Under the pieces are notes generated by a model. The model saw only the letters and a program-made list of their open reading frames with translations, did not search any database and had not been told where the DNA came from. The position numbers were made by a program, and so were the translations under genes. DNA of 64,000 nucleotides, from the NCBI GenBank assembly GCA_902789395.1, contig CADANY010000009.1:61112-125111 (forward strand), written 5' to 3'. Shown piece after piece: positions 56,995-64,000 of the stretch. This DNA is from an uncultured Bacteroidia bacterium. GTDB taxonomy: Bacteria > Bacteroidota > Bacteroidia > Bacteroidales > UBA932. Positions within the stretch are counted from its first letter, which is position 1; each line of letters begins with the position of its first letter.

Positions 56995-59196
56995 ATGAAA
57001 AGACTCATCTCCTTTATTTCGTTTGCTCTCTGTTGTTTCCTGTTTTCATGCGAGAAGGCACCTGAAGAGATTCCTGTTTCTTCCGTGACACTGAATCAAC
57101 CTGCGGCAGAGATGATTGTTGGTGAAACGGTTCAATTGTCCGCCACTATTCTACCATCTAATGCCACTGAGAAGGCACTCACATGGGCTTCTTCAAAACA
57201 ATCTGTCGCCACCGTGTCTAATAGTGGATTGGTTACAGCTGTGGCTGAAGGGACATCAACGATTACTGTGTCAGCTGGCGGGAAATCTGCTTCCTGTACG
57301 GTAACCGTTGAGAAGAAGGTCGTTCCCGTGACCTCCGTCACCCTCAACAAGACAGAGCTCACGCTGGTTGAAGGCGGCGAGGAGACGCTGGTCGCAACCG
57401 TCAAGCCTGACGAGGTCTCAGATAAGACTGTCTTGTGGAAATCCTCGGATGAAACAGTCGTATCAGTCAAGGATGGTAAGGTAACCGCCAAGAAAGAGGG
57501 AACAGCAACTGTCACCGTCACCGTTGGGGATATGTCTGCGACTTGCAAAGTGAATGTCTATCGGGCAGGTAACAATGTCATTTACTATACAAGTGTTGAC
57601 GGGTCTGTTGTCAGCCTTTCGGATTATTCACTTTTGGGGGCCAATATCGTGTACAACGAATACAAGAATGGTCAGGGGATGATGGTATTCGACAGGGACA
57701 TTACCGTAATTGGGAACTCAGCTTTAAGTTCTCCCTACCTATCTTCAGTTATCCTTCCCAGCAGCGTAACGAGTATTAGAAACTTTGCATTTGTTGGTTG
57801 CTCTGGCCTTACGTCCATTACAATCCCTGACGGCGTAATAACGATAGGACAGAATGCCTTCAAAAACTGTACAAGCTTGGTGTCTATAAAGATTCCCAGC
57901 AGCGTAACAAGTATTGAGCAATACACATTTAATGGCTGTTCAAGCCTTACCTCTATAACGATTCCTAACACGGTGGAAACGATTAATTCATATGCCTTCG
58001 ATGGATGCCAGAACCTTTATTCTGTTACAATATGCGGAGATATTCAGATTTATCAATATGCTTTTTCAAAGTCAGGAATACAGTCGTTGGTCTTCCAAGA
58101 GGGCGTTACAACTATTGATACATATGCTTTTTATGGGTGTTCAAGTCTTAATTCTATTGTCCTTCCCAGTAGCATAAAGACAATAGGTGGAAGATCATTC
58201 TATGGGTGCACGAGCTTAACCTCGATAACTATCCCTAACACTGTGACGACAATCGGAATCGATGCATTCTCGAATTCAGGACTGAAGTCAATAGTATTCC
58301 AAGAAGGTATCACGGCTATTCCTTCAGCTGCTTTCAGAAACTGTCAGAATCTGACATCTGTTGAAATTCCTAACAGTGTAACGACGATTGGTTCTGGCGC
58401 ATTTGCTAGATGCACAAGCCTGACCTCTATTGACATCCCAAATAGTGTGACGACGATAGGTGAACAATCATTCTTTGGGTGCACTGGCCTGACCTCGATA
58501 ACTATCCCTAACAGTGTGACCACCTTTGGAAATCAGGCATTCGCGGAGTCAGGACTGAAGTCAATAGTATTCCAAGAGGGTACCACTGCCATTCCCTCAT
58601 CTGGCTTCATTCGATGTCATAATCTGACATCTATTGATATTCCTAACAGTGTAACGACGATTGGTTCTGGCGCATTTTACGAATGCACAGGCCTGACCTC
58701 TATTCTTATCCCTAGCGGCGTGGCAACAATTGGATTTGGTGCATTTAGTGGATGCCAAAATCTTCAATCGGCAACAATTTGTGGAGACACAGAAATGATA
58801 ACCGCATTCTCAGATTCAGGATTACAGTCAATAATATTTAAAGAGGGTGTTACTACTATTTCAAAAGAAGCGTGTAGATCCTGTGAGAATCTAACATCTG
58901 TTTATATCGCGAACAGCGTGACGGCGATTGGTGAATACGCATTTTCCGGATGTTCGAGCCTGACCTCGATAACAATCCCTAAAGGCGTGACAACAATTGG
59001 TGGCAGCGCATTTTCCCGATGTTCGAGCCTGACCTCCATCACACTTCTGCCCGTTACACCGCCTATTATAATTACCAACCTTTTTTACGAGGCAAGTGAC
59101 TGCCCAATATTTGTCCCGTCTAGTTCAGTTGAAGCATATAAGACAGATGTTTATTGGAGCAACTATGCCAGTAGAATACAAGCAATACCTGAATAA
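56995..59196 (+). CDS. BIG2/BspA-type leucine-rich-repeat lipoprotein 1
   Basis: 733 residues from MKRLISFISFALCCFLFSCEK, a lipoprotein signal; the frame extends 18 codons upstream across the promoter, so that start is rejected. Two BIG2 domains (about 25-185; SSVTLNQPAAEMIVGE, SVTLNKTELTLVEGGEE) are followed by about 18-20 BspA-type 23-residue repeats with the pattern LTSITIPNSVTTIGxxAFxxC. Several repeats are the variant SGLKSIVFQEG. A closing segment (IFVPSSSVEAYKTDVYW) ends the chain. BspA proteins mediate adhesion to host proteins and other bacteria. No type IX sorting domain is visible. Confidence 0.92.
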   Translation: MKRLISFISFALCCFLFSCEKAPEEIPVSSVTLNQPAAEMIVGETVQLSATILPSNATEKALTWASSKQSVATVSNSGLVTAVAEGTSTITVSAGGKSASCTVTVEKKVVPVTSVTLNKTELTLVEGGEETLVATVKPDEVSDKTVLWKSSDETVVSVKDGKVTAKKEGTATVTVTVGDMSATCKVNVYRAGNNVIYYTSVDGSVVSLSDYSLLGANIVYNEYKNGQGMMVFDRDITVIGNSALSSPYLSSVILPSSVTSIRNFAFVGCSGLTSITIPDGVITIGQNAFKNCTSLVSIKIPSSVTSIEQYTFNGCSSLTSITIPNTVETINSYAFDGCQNLYSVTICGDIQIYQYAFSKSGIQSLVFQEGVTTIDTYAFYGCSSLNSIVLPSSIKTIGGRSFYGCTSLTSITIPNTVTTIGIDAFSNSGLKSIVFQEGITAIPSAAFRNCQNLTSVEIPNSVTTIGSGAFARCTSLTSIDIPNSVTTIGEQSFFGCTGLTSITIPNSVTTFGNQAFAESGLKSIVFQEGTTAIPSSGFIRCHNLTSIDIPNSVTTIGSGAFYECTGLTSILIPSGVATIGFGAFSGCQNLQSATICGDTEMITAFSDSGLQSIIFKEGVTTISKEACRSCENLTSVYIANSVTAIGEYAFSGCSSLTSITIPKGVTTIGGSAFSRCSSLTSITLLPVTPPIIITNLFYEASDCPIFVPSSSVEAYKTDVYWSNYASRIQAIPE

Positions 59197-59212
59197 TCTG
59201 TCATAGCAATAA

Positions 59213-59241
59213 CCCCACCGAGAATCACTTCTGGATGGGGG
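59213..59241. repeat. Intergenic element GAGAATCACTTCTGG, copy 1
   Basis: CCCCACC and GGATGGGG flank the core GAGAATCACTTCT, giving an imperfect stem. The core itself contains AGAA/TTCT. Related copies are at 62248-62277 and 62985-63010, each downstream of a gene. Confidence 0.55.
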
Positions 59242-59281
59242 AGTTAGTCGCAGAAAAACTGTTTAATACATTTCATTTATC

Positions 59282-59315
59282 GCTCCCTCAGAAATGTGGG
59301 AGCTTTTTCTTTTTT
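59282..59315 (+). terminator. Terminator of the first BspA-like gene
   Basis: GCTCCC pairs with GGGAGC around TCAGAAATGT, followed by TTTTTCTTTTTT. Confidence 0.8.
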
Positions 59316-59357
59316 GCAATACTAATTCAGTTCCTTTAACAACCCGAATTCATACTA

Positions 59358-59537
59358 TTAACATTGTTTTAATACCTAAATCTAGAGTTTCAAGAATGTT
59401 TTAGTACCTGAGGCTATTGCTTCGAGTATGTTTTTATATGTGAAATGCATGTTTTGAGAATGATTTAGATGGTGAAATAGATGATTCAAGTATGATTTAG
59501 AGGTCGATGTTGGGTTTTGGAATCATTTTTTAACCTC
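59358..59537. repeat. Degenerate tandem repeat, about six units of 30-33 bases
   Basis: Units share TTCAAGAATGTTTTAG-like starts: TTCAAGAATGTTTTAGTACC, TTCGAGTATGTTTTTATATG, TTTTGAGAATGATTTAGATG and TTCAAGTATGATTTAGAGG, with weaker units at both ends. Every frame is interrupted or lacks a start, so it is non-coding. Confidence 0.6.
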
Positions 59538-59565
59538 TTTCGTTCAGATAAAGGGATTCTTTTCT

Positions 59566-59573
59566 TAACTTTG
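59566..59573 (+). promoter_or_regulatory. Candidate -7 box of the second BspA-like gene
   Basis: TAACTTTG matches TAnnTTTG 51 bases before the ATG. A TTTG at the right spacing is not found, so only the -7 box is supported. Confidence 0.45.
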
Positions 59574-59624
59574 GGTCCATTATAGTGAAATCAGACCCAT
59601 AGAACAATAACTAGACATATTGGC

Positions 59625-62189
59625 ATGGATAGAAAGTTATTTGCGATTCTTCTTTCAGTTGCATTCATCTTCTCTTGTGAAAAACCTCCTCAGGAGATTC
59701 CAGTTTCTTCAGTCACGATAAATCAACCTGCTGCAGAAATGGTAGTGGGTGAGACGGTCCAATTATCCGCAAATGTCTTACCATCAAACGCAACGGACAA
59801 GACACTTACATGGGCCTCATCCAAGCAATCTGTGGCGACGGTATCTAGAGATGGTCTCGTTACCGCTATTGCCGAAGGATCTTCGACCATTACGGTTACC
59901 GCTGGCGATAAGTCCGCTTCCTGTAAAGTGACAGTCGAGAAAAAAGTCGTACCTGTTTCTTCAGTCAGTCTGAATATGACGGAACTATCCCTTGAAGAAG
60001 GTGAAGAGTCATCTTTGGTCGCGACCGTGAAGCCCAATGATGCCGATGACAAGACCGTCACCTGGAAATCATCTGATGCAACGATTGTATCTGTCAATAG
60101 TGAGGGGAAAGTCTCTGCCTTGAAAGCAGGAACGGCCACCATCACTGCTTCTGCCGGAGACAAGTCCGCTTCCTGTAAAGTGACCGTTGAGAAAAAGGTC
60201 GTTCCTGTGACCTCCGTCACCCTCAACAAGACAGTGCTCACGCTGGTGGAAGGCGGAGAGGATACGCTGGTCGCCACGGTGAAGCCTGACGATGCTACTG
60301 ACCAGGCCGTCACATGGAAGTCTTCGGACGAGACCGTCGCAACGGTTAAGGACGGGAAGGTAATCGCCAAGAAGGAGGGTACGGCAACTGTCATAGCCTC
60401 CGCAGGAGATAAGTCTGCTTCTTGCACGGTGACCGTTGAGAAGAAGGTCGTTCCTGTGACCTCTGTCACCTTGGACAAAACTGAGCTCACGCTGGTTGAA
60501 GGCAACGAGGAGACGCTGGTCGCTACTGTGAAGCCTGACGATGCCACCGACAGGAACGTCACATGGAAGTCTTCGGATGAGACCGTCACAACGGTTAAGG
60601 ACGGCAAGGTAACCGCCAAAAAGGAGGGCATGGCGACCGTCACCGCCACCGCCGGGGACAAGTCAGCCTCTTGCAAGGTGACAGTCGAGAAGACCGCCTC
60701 CAATAATATAGTCTTTGCTGACAATAACATTAAGGCGAAACTCGTTTCCGCTTTTGATGTAAACGGTGATGGAGAGATTTCTTATGAGGAGGCTGCCGCT
60801 GTCACTTCTATCGATGGTGTCTTTGGCGCTATAAAGACCTATAAATCCTTTGAAGAATTCAAATACTTCACAAGCATTATGAGTATTCCATCCCGTTTAT
60901 TTATGGATTGGAATCTTTTAACAAAAATTACTTTGCCAAAAGGGGTCACTTATATAGGAGATAATGCATTTAGGAATTGCTTAAATCTTTCTGATATTAA
61001 TATTCCTTTTGAAGTAACCGCTATTGGTAGTGGTGCTTTTTCAGGCTGCTCCCGTTTAAATCATGTCGATATTCCTAGTAGCGTCAAGAGCATTGGAGAA
61101 TCATCCTTTTGGGGGTGTTCAAGCCTGACTTCCATAACCATACCGATGGGGGTGAAAAGTATAGAAAGTCACACTTTCGTAGACTGCGATAATTTGATTT
61201 CAATATCAATTCCCGAGACTATTACTCGTATTGGGGAAAGCGCATTTTCTGGTTGTTCAAAACTATCCCAAATCACTATTCCAGAAGGTGTTGAGAGCAT
61301 TGGAAGTTATGCATTCTATGGCTGTTCAAGCTTGAAATCCGTGAGGATTCCAGAAAAAGTGTCAGATATTCTTAGTCATACGTTCGAAGACTGTAGTAAT
61401 CTAACTTCAGTCATTATTCCAGATAGTGTCTCTTCAATTGGATTAAGCGCATTTGAAAATTGCTCAAGTCTACAGTCTATAACTGTTCCTACAAGTGTCA
61501 CATACATCGCTAATCGGGTTTTCATGGGGTGCACTTCTCTGAGGTCAGTAGTCTTGCCCGATAATAATTATCGTTTTATTGGAAATTATGTGTTCTCTGG
61601 CTGTATATGTCTGAAATCTGTCAACATTCCTAATGGATTAACAGAGATTCCTCCTGGTTTATTCTATAACTGTAGTAGTTTAACTTCCATTATTATACCC
61701 GAGGGCGTAACATGTATTCAGGGTGAATCATTTCGTGGTTGTTCTGGGCTAGAATCAATTAGTATTCCCAATAGTGTCATGACTATCGAGACGGCAGCAT
61801 TCCGTGATTGTTCTAAGCTGGTTAGCATATCGATGCCTCAAGGCTTAACCGTAATCTGTGATGGCGTTTTTCAAGGTTGTGACGCTTTATCGCACATTAT
61901 TCTCCCAGAGGGTGTTACAAGCATAGGTTCTCATGCTTTTTATGGTTGCGGAACGCTGCTGTCATTATCGGTGCCAGAAGGTGTTACTACTATTGGGATT
62001 AATGCCTTCAACGGTTGCTCAAGTCTTGACAGCATCACTATTAAACCATCTTCTCCACCATCCTTAGGACGAGATTCTTTTAAAAATACGACGTGCTCGA
62101 TATATGTTCCTTCCAAGTCATTAACGGAGTATAAAACCTCTGGTAGATGGGTTGAGTATTCTTCTAGAATCCGAGCTATCCCAGAATAA
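59625..62189 (+). CDS. BIG2/BspA-type leucine-rich-repeat lipoprotein 2
   Basis: 854 residues with a lipoprotein signal (LLSVAFIFSCEK). Four BIG2 domains (about 25-360), each ending in GDKSASC-VTVEK, are followed by an EF-hand-like loop (FDVNGDGEISYEEA, near 375-390) and about twenty BspA-type repeats such as LTSITIPMGVKSIESHTFVDC. A closing segment (IYVPSKSLTEYKTSGRW) and IRAIPE end the chain, as in the first gene. The two lipoproteins share their whole N-terminal BIG2 architecture, so they are paralogues with different numbers of BIG2 domains and different repeats. Likely a surface adhesin; ligand unknown. Confidence 0.92.
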   Translation: MDRKLFAILLSVAFIFSCEKPPQEIPVSSVTINQPAAEMVVGETVQLSANVLPSNATDKTLTWASSKQSVATVSRDGLVTAIAEGSSTITVTAGDKSASCKVTVEKKVVPVSSVSLNMTELSLEEGEESSLVATVKPNDADDKTVTWKSSDATIVSVNSEGKVSALKAGTATITASAGDKSASCKVTVEKKVVPVTSVTLNKTVLTLVEGGEDTLVATVKPDDATDQAVTWKSSDETVATVKDGKVIAKKEGTATVIASAGDKSASCTVTVEKKVVPVTSVTLDKTELTLVEGNEETLVATVKPDDATDRNVTWKSSDETVTTVKDGKVTAKKEGMATVTATAGDKSASCKVTVEKTASNNIVFADNNIKAKLVSAFDVNGDGEISYEEAAAVTSIDGVFGAIKTYKSFEEFKYFTSIMSIPSRLFMDWNLLTKITLPKGVTYIGDNAFRNCLNLSDINIPFEVTAIGSGAFSGCSRLNHVDIPSSVKSIGESSFWGCSSLTSITIPMGVKSIESHTFVDCDNLISISIPETITRIGESAFSGCSKLSQITIPEGVESIGSYAFYGCSSLKSVRIPEKVSDILSHTFEDCSNLTSVIIPDSVSSIGLSAFENCSSLQSITVPTSVTYIANRVFMGCTSLRSVVLPDNNYRFIGNYVFSGCICLKSVNIPNGLTEIPPGLFYNCSSLTSIIIPEGVTCIQGESFRGCSGLESISIPNSVMTIETAAFRDCSKLVSISMPQGLTVICDGVFQGCDALSHIILPEGVTSIGSHAFYGCGTLLSLSVPEGVTTIGINAFNGCSSLDSITIKPSSPPSLGRDSFKNTTCSIYVPSKSLTEYKTSGRWVEYSSRIRAIPE

Positions 62190-62247
62190 AACACTATCAC
62201 TGAATAGGAAAAATACTTGACATCTGAGAACCGCTGCTTCTTATTAT

Positions 62248-62277
62248 CCCCCATCGAGAATTACTTCTGGATTGAGG
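62248..62277. repeat. Intergenic element GAGAATTACTTCTGG, copy 2
   Basis: CCCCCATC-GAGAATTACTTCTGGATTGAGG lies 59 bases past the second BspA-like stop. It matches copy 1 over the core and the flanking stem with a few changes. Confidence 0.5.
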
Positions 62278-62328
62278 TTATAAATGCGAAATAAGGTGTT
62301 ACCACCAATGCAAATATAGCTAAAAAAT

Positions 62329-62360
62329 AGTTCCCGCAGTAGCGCAGGAACTATTTTTTT
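62329..62360. terminator. Terminator between BspA-like gene 2 and the next gene
   Basis: AGTTCC-CGC pairs with GCG-AGGAACT (one bulge) around AGTA, preceded by A residues and followed by seven T. The T run abuts a TAACTTTG -7-like box (62362-62369) for the next gene. Confidence 0.75.
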
Positions 62361-62386
62361 ATAACTTTGTGAAAACTACTACGAAA

Positions 62387-62977
62387 ATGAAAAAGTTACT
62401 TCTTTCTCTCCTTATTGGCTTTACTTGTATTTCGTTATATGCTCAGGAAGAAACTTCCTATTCTTCTACTTTCCATTCTTCTATATTCCAAAAAGACTAT
62501 GCTTTAATGTTCGTAGATAGAGACCTTGGATCGTTTCTTATGGAGATTATTAATGTTGAAGATATTACAAATCCAGTGTACCTTACCTTTAACCGCTCTG
62601 ATTTTCAATACTTTTATAATAGTCTGGTAAAAGTTAAAGAAAAACTTGTTGAATGGGAAAGAATTGCAAAAAAGAATAAAGTTACTGATTATGAAAAAGA
62701 GATTGATGTAGATTTCCCTGCTGCTATTATCGTTTATAAAGAAGACGGAGAATTAATATCAGCTTTAACTCTATTAACTCCAGTCTTTAAGGCTAATGAT
62801 TGGGGCTATGCTGTTTCTTTTGGCGGTTTTGGCTATAGTACTGATCTGGATCACTGTATAAAGTATTTATTTTCCTTCAACCAATACGATCTGAACAATT
62901 TCCTAAAAGAAATTAATCCAAAGAGAGTTGAAAATAATCTTGCAAAGAAATCAAGAACAGATTCATTATTCAAGTAA
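62387..62977 (+). CDS. Exported protein of unknown function
   Basis: 196 residues from MKKLLLSLLIGFTCISLYAQ, a Sec signal peptide cleaved after AQ. A GTG frame start at 62369 would overlap the -7-like box and is rejected. The mature protein is rich in Lys, Phe and Tyr, with a segment VYLTFNRSDFQYFYNSLVKV and a later Gly/Phe stretch (YAVSFGGFGYSTD). No family is recognised. It is very AT-rich compared with the left of the window, which suggests foreign origin. Confidence 0.75.
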   Translation: MKKLLLSLLIGFTCISLYAQEETSYSSTFHSSIFQKDYALMFVDRDLGSFLMEIINVEDITNPVYLTFNRSDFQYFYNSLVKVKEKLVEWERIAKKNKVTDYEKEIDVDFPAAIIVYKEDGELISALTLLTPVFKANDWGYAVSFGGFGYSTDLDHCIKYLFSFNQYDLNNFLKEINPKRVENNLAKKSRTDSLFK

Positions 62978-62984
62978 AATTCAA

Positions 62985-63010
62985 CCCCCTCTAGAATCAC
63001 TTCTGATAGC
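62985..63010. repeat. Intergenic element AGAATCACTTCTG, copy 3
   Basis: CCCCCTCTAGAATCACTTCTGATAG, 8 bases past the preceding stop. It shares AGAATCACTTCTG and the C-rich left flank with copies 1 and 2; the right flank is diverged. Confidence 0.45.
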
Positions 63011-63050
63011 GCCAGTTTAAAGAGAAATACGAGGAATAGAGAAGGATAGC

Positions 63051-63719
63051 ATGATAAACAAGAATGCTCAATACCGAAAACAAGTAAGAGATTTCGCCAG
63101 AAAGCTGTATGCATACTTGAAGGAGAATTGTATCGGTCGTGAACTCTCTACGACAGACCTTGTTTTTGAAGCATTCCCTCCTATTCCTTTGGACAGTCAA
63201 GACAGTGAAAATGTTTATTCGGATATATCCTTTTTCCCGTCTACAGATGAAGAGTTAATCGATGTAGATTATGCTCTAGGTACAATAGTGGCACAAGGTC
63301 ATAAGTATGAAATGGATGGAGACCATTATGCTCATCAAGACGTCGGTTTACCCCACTACATTCCTTACATTTTTCGTCTTAAGAATGACAAGCATCCTAT
63401 CTGGGATGGTCTTGTCCCATTCTTCAATGAAGGGCAGTCTTATCTTAAATGGCTTCGTAAATGCGACGAATATGTATTCTATTCATCTGGATTACTGGAA
63501 TACTTACAGAGATTGAAAGAATTCAGCTATTCTTTGGATGATAAAACTCCTATTACAGAAAAAGACTTAGAAGAGGCATTGATGGAATCTCAAGTATCTG
63601 GTGATATGATCGACATTGTTCTGGACCCTCAAAATGAGAGCAAATGCCGAATAGAATTTGTTTCAAGGCAGGAGTACCATAGAAGATATCCTGAAATAAG
63701 CCTCAGATTAGACTTCTAG
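63051..63719 (+). CDS. Cytoplasmic protein of unknown function
   Basis: 222 residues, no signal peptide or membrane segment. The N terminus is basic and helical (YRKQVRDFARKLYAYLKEN); the rest is acidic, with GDHYAHQDVGLPHYIPYIFRL and a final RIEFVSRQEYHRRYPEISLRL. No family is recognised. AT-rich like its left neighbour. It faces the RHS-like gene tail 14 bases away. An immunity or accessory role near an RHS gene is conceivable, but nothing in the sequence shows it. Confidence 0.7.
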   Translation: MINKNAQYRKQVRDFARKLYAYLKENCIGRELSTTDLVFEAFPPIPLDSQDSENVYSDISFFPSTDEELIDVDYALGTIVAQGHKYEMDGDHYAHQDVGLPHYIPYIFRLKNDKHPIWDGLVPFFNEGQSYLKWLRKCDEYVFYSSGLLEYLQRLKEFSYSLDDKTPITEKDLEEALMESQVSGDMIDIVLDPQNESKCRIEFVSRQEYHRRYPEISLRLDF

Positions 63720-63733
63720 ACTGTTTAAGTGCT

Positions 63734-64000
63734 TCAGGTGGTACATTTCATTCCGCTGTAGGTGGCACTCTCGAGGACGAGGGCTCCGGACGCGGTCTGG
63801 AGGAACCGGAACGGTCCCGCGTACCGGTATCCCTTACCCTCGGCATCGATGGCTGCGGCTTTCGTCCCATCATAGAGATAGGAGAGGGCGACATCGGTGT
63901 CGGATTCGTTCTGGAAGAAGCGTTTCGGAAGGTTGAGGATGTTGTACCGTGCCTCGAGAGGATACTCCGGATCCGGGATAATCGTGAGAAGGTTTCCAGC
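63734..64000 (-). CDS. C-terminal part of an RHS/YD-repeat-like protein, possibly truncated
   Basis: The last 88 codons of a minus-strand gene that enters from the right edge. The segment ARYNILNLPKRF, then ALSYLYDGTKAAA and YRYAGPFRFLQ matches the YNxLNLP and Y.YDx.G.K motifs and the YAG segment found near the end of the RHS core in Bacteroidota. Such proteins normally continue with a core and a variable tip after this point, whereas this one stops eight residues after VLESATYSG (at CTT and TGA). It may therefore be a truncated gene or a displaced core end. GC is again high, unlike its left neighbours. Confidence 0.75.
   Translation of the reverse strand, partial: AGNLLTIIPDPEYPLEARYNILNLPKRFFQNESDTDVALSYLYDGTKAAAIDAEGKGYRYAGPFRFLQTASGALVLESATYSGMKCTT

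Larger units (their letters stand above)
59197..59624. other. Intergenic region between the two BspA-like genes
   Basis: About 430 bases: a GAGAATCACTTCTGG element (59213-59241), a terminator (59282-59315), a degenerate tandem repeat (59358-59537) and a -7 box (59566-59573). No coding frame is supported. Confidence 0.65.

Noticed and set aside
57740..59060. Regular repeats that could be taken for a CRISPR array
   Set aside because: They are in-frame 69-base LRR codon repeats of a BspA-like protein, degenerate and without spacers.
59723..60730. A 335-codon minus-strand frame opposite the BIG2 domains
   Set aside because: A shadow of the repetitive BIG2 codons; Ser/Thr/Val-rich sequence mirrors the repeats.
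62387..63719. A toxin-antitoxin pair
   Set aside because: The first product is secreted and nearly 200 residues, the second over 220; neither shows toxin or antitoxin motifs.
51810..63730. A prophage or integrative element
   Set aside because: No integrase, transposase, terminase, relaxase or direct-repeat att pair was seen; the AT-rich region is called accessory on composition and content only.

Overview
The window reads as a chromosomal segment of a member of the Bacteroidales (Bacteroidota) with fairly high GC. The grounds are: several promoters of the Bacteroides type (TTTG, 19 to 21 bases, TAnnTTTG); near absence of Shine-Dalgarno sequences; a glycogen locus with a fused glycogen synthase/alpha-glucan phosphorylase; a TraR/DksA-like protein with a reduced zinc site; DUF4783; PIN-PhoH; BspA-type leucine-rich-repeat lipoproteins; and a C10 (streptopain-family) protease. 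A genus cannot be named from the sequence alone.

Layout. 1-5.2 kb: 5' part of a glycerophosphodiester phosphodiesterase lipoprotein; an orphan NMT1/THI5-like binding protein in an operon with a Cache-HAMP-SpoIIE phosphatase; a PhoB/PhoR-like two-component pair. 5.2-5.7 kb: hairpin-rich palindromic DNA, tRNA-Ser(TGA) and stem-loops. 5.7-11.6 kb (minus strand): ileS, a DksA-like gene, lspA and a GlpT-like transporter. 11.7-12.9 kb (plus): cvpA-like and tsaB. 12.85-14.85 kb (minus): greA, a HIT protein and a thioredoxin-fold lipoprotein without CXXC. 14.9-32.7 kb: thirteen minus-strand genes packed nose to tail, engB-prs-(85 aa)-der-rmuC-xseA-xseB-glgB-debranching enzyme-GT4-GH57-synthase/phosphorylase-ribF, tying a complete glycogen module to exonuclease VII and core GTPases. 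32.7-46.3 kb: an NtrY-like kinase with rlmH, efp, a sigma54-activator-like regulator without a DNA-binding domain, cmk-ispH, dnaX-lptB and folC. 46.4-51.7 kb: a Bacteroidales-specific protein, PhoH and pyruvate phosphate dikinase.

From about 51.8 kb to the end the window becomes an accessory region of AT-rich surface and secreted genes: a C10 cysteine protease lipoprotein starting at TTG, followed 5 bases on by a small lipoprotein; a second copy of the unit in which the protease is reduced to promoter plus start; gene-end remnants; a serpin lipoprotein; two BIG2/BspA-LRR lipoproteins; two unrecognised genes; and the tail of an RHS/YD-repeat protein. The protease, its candidate inhibitors and the serpin together look like a protease/antiprotease locus shaped by duplication and decay.

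The items I would look at first are: (1) the duplicated and eroded C10 protease/lipoprotein/serpin locus; (2) a 116-base palindromic element read in frame inside ribF, resembling DNA beside tRNA-Ser; (3) the nested inverted repeat next to tRNA-Ser; (4) the binding-protein/phosphatase pair with no transporter; (5) a type-2 IleRS with a GxHH signature. No rRNA, CRISPR array, prophage or insertion sequence was seen.
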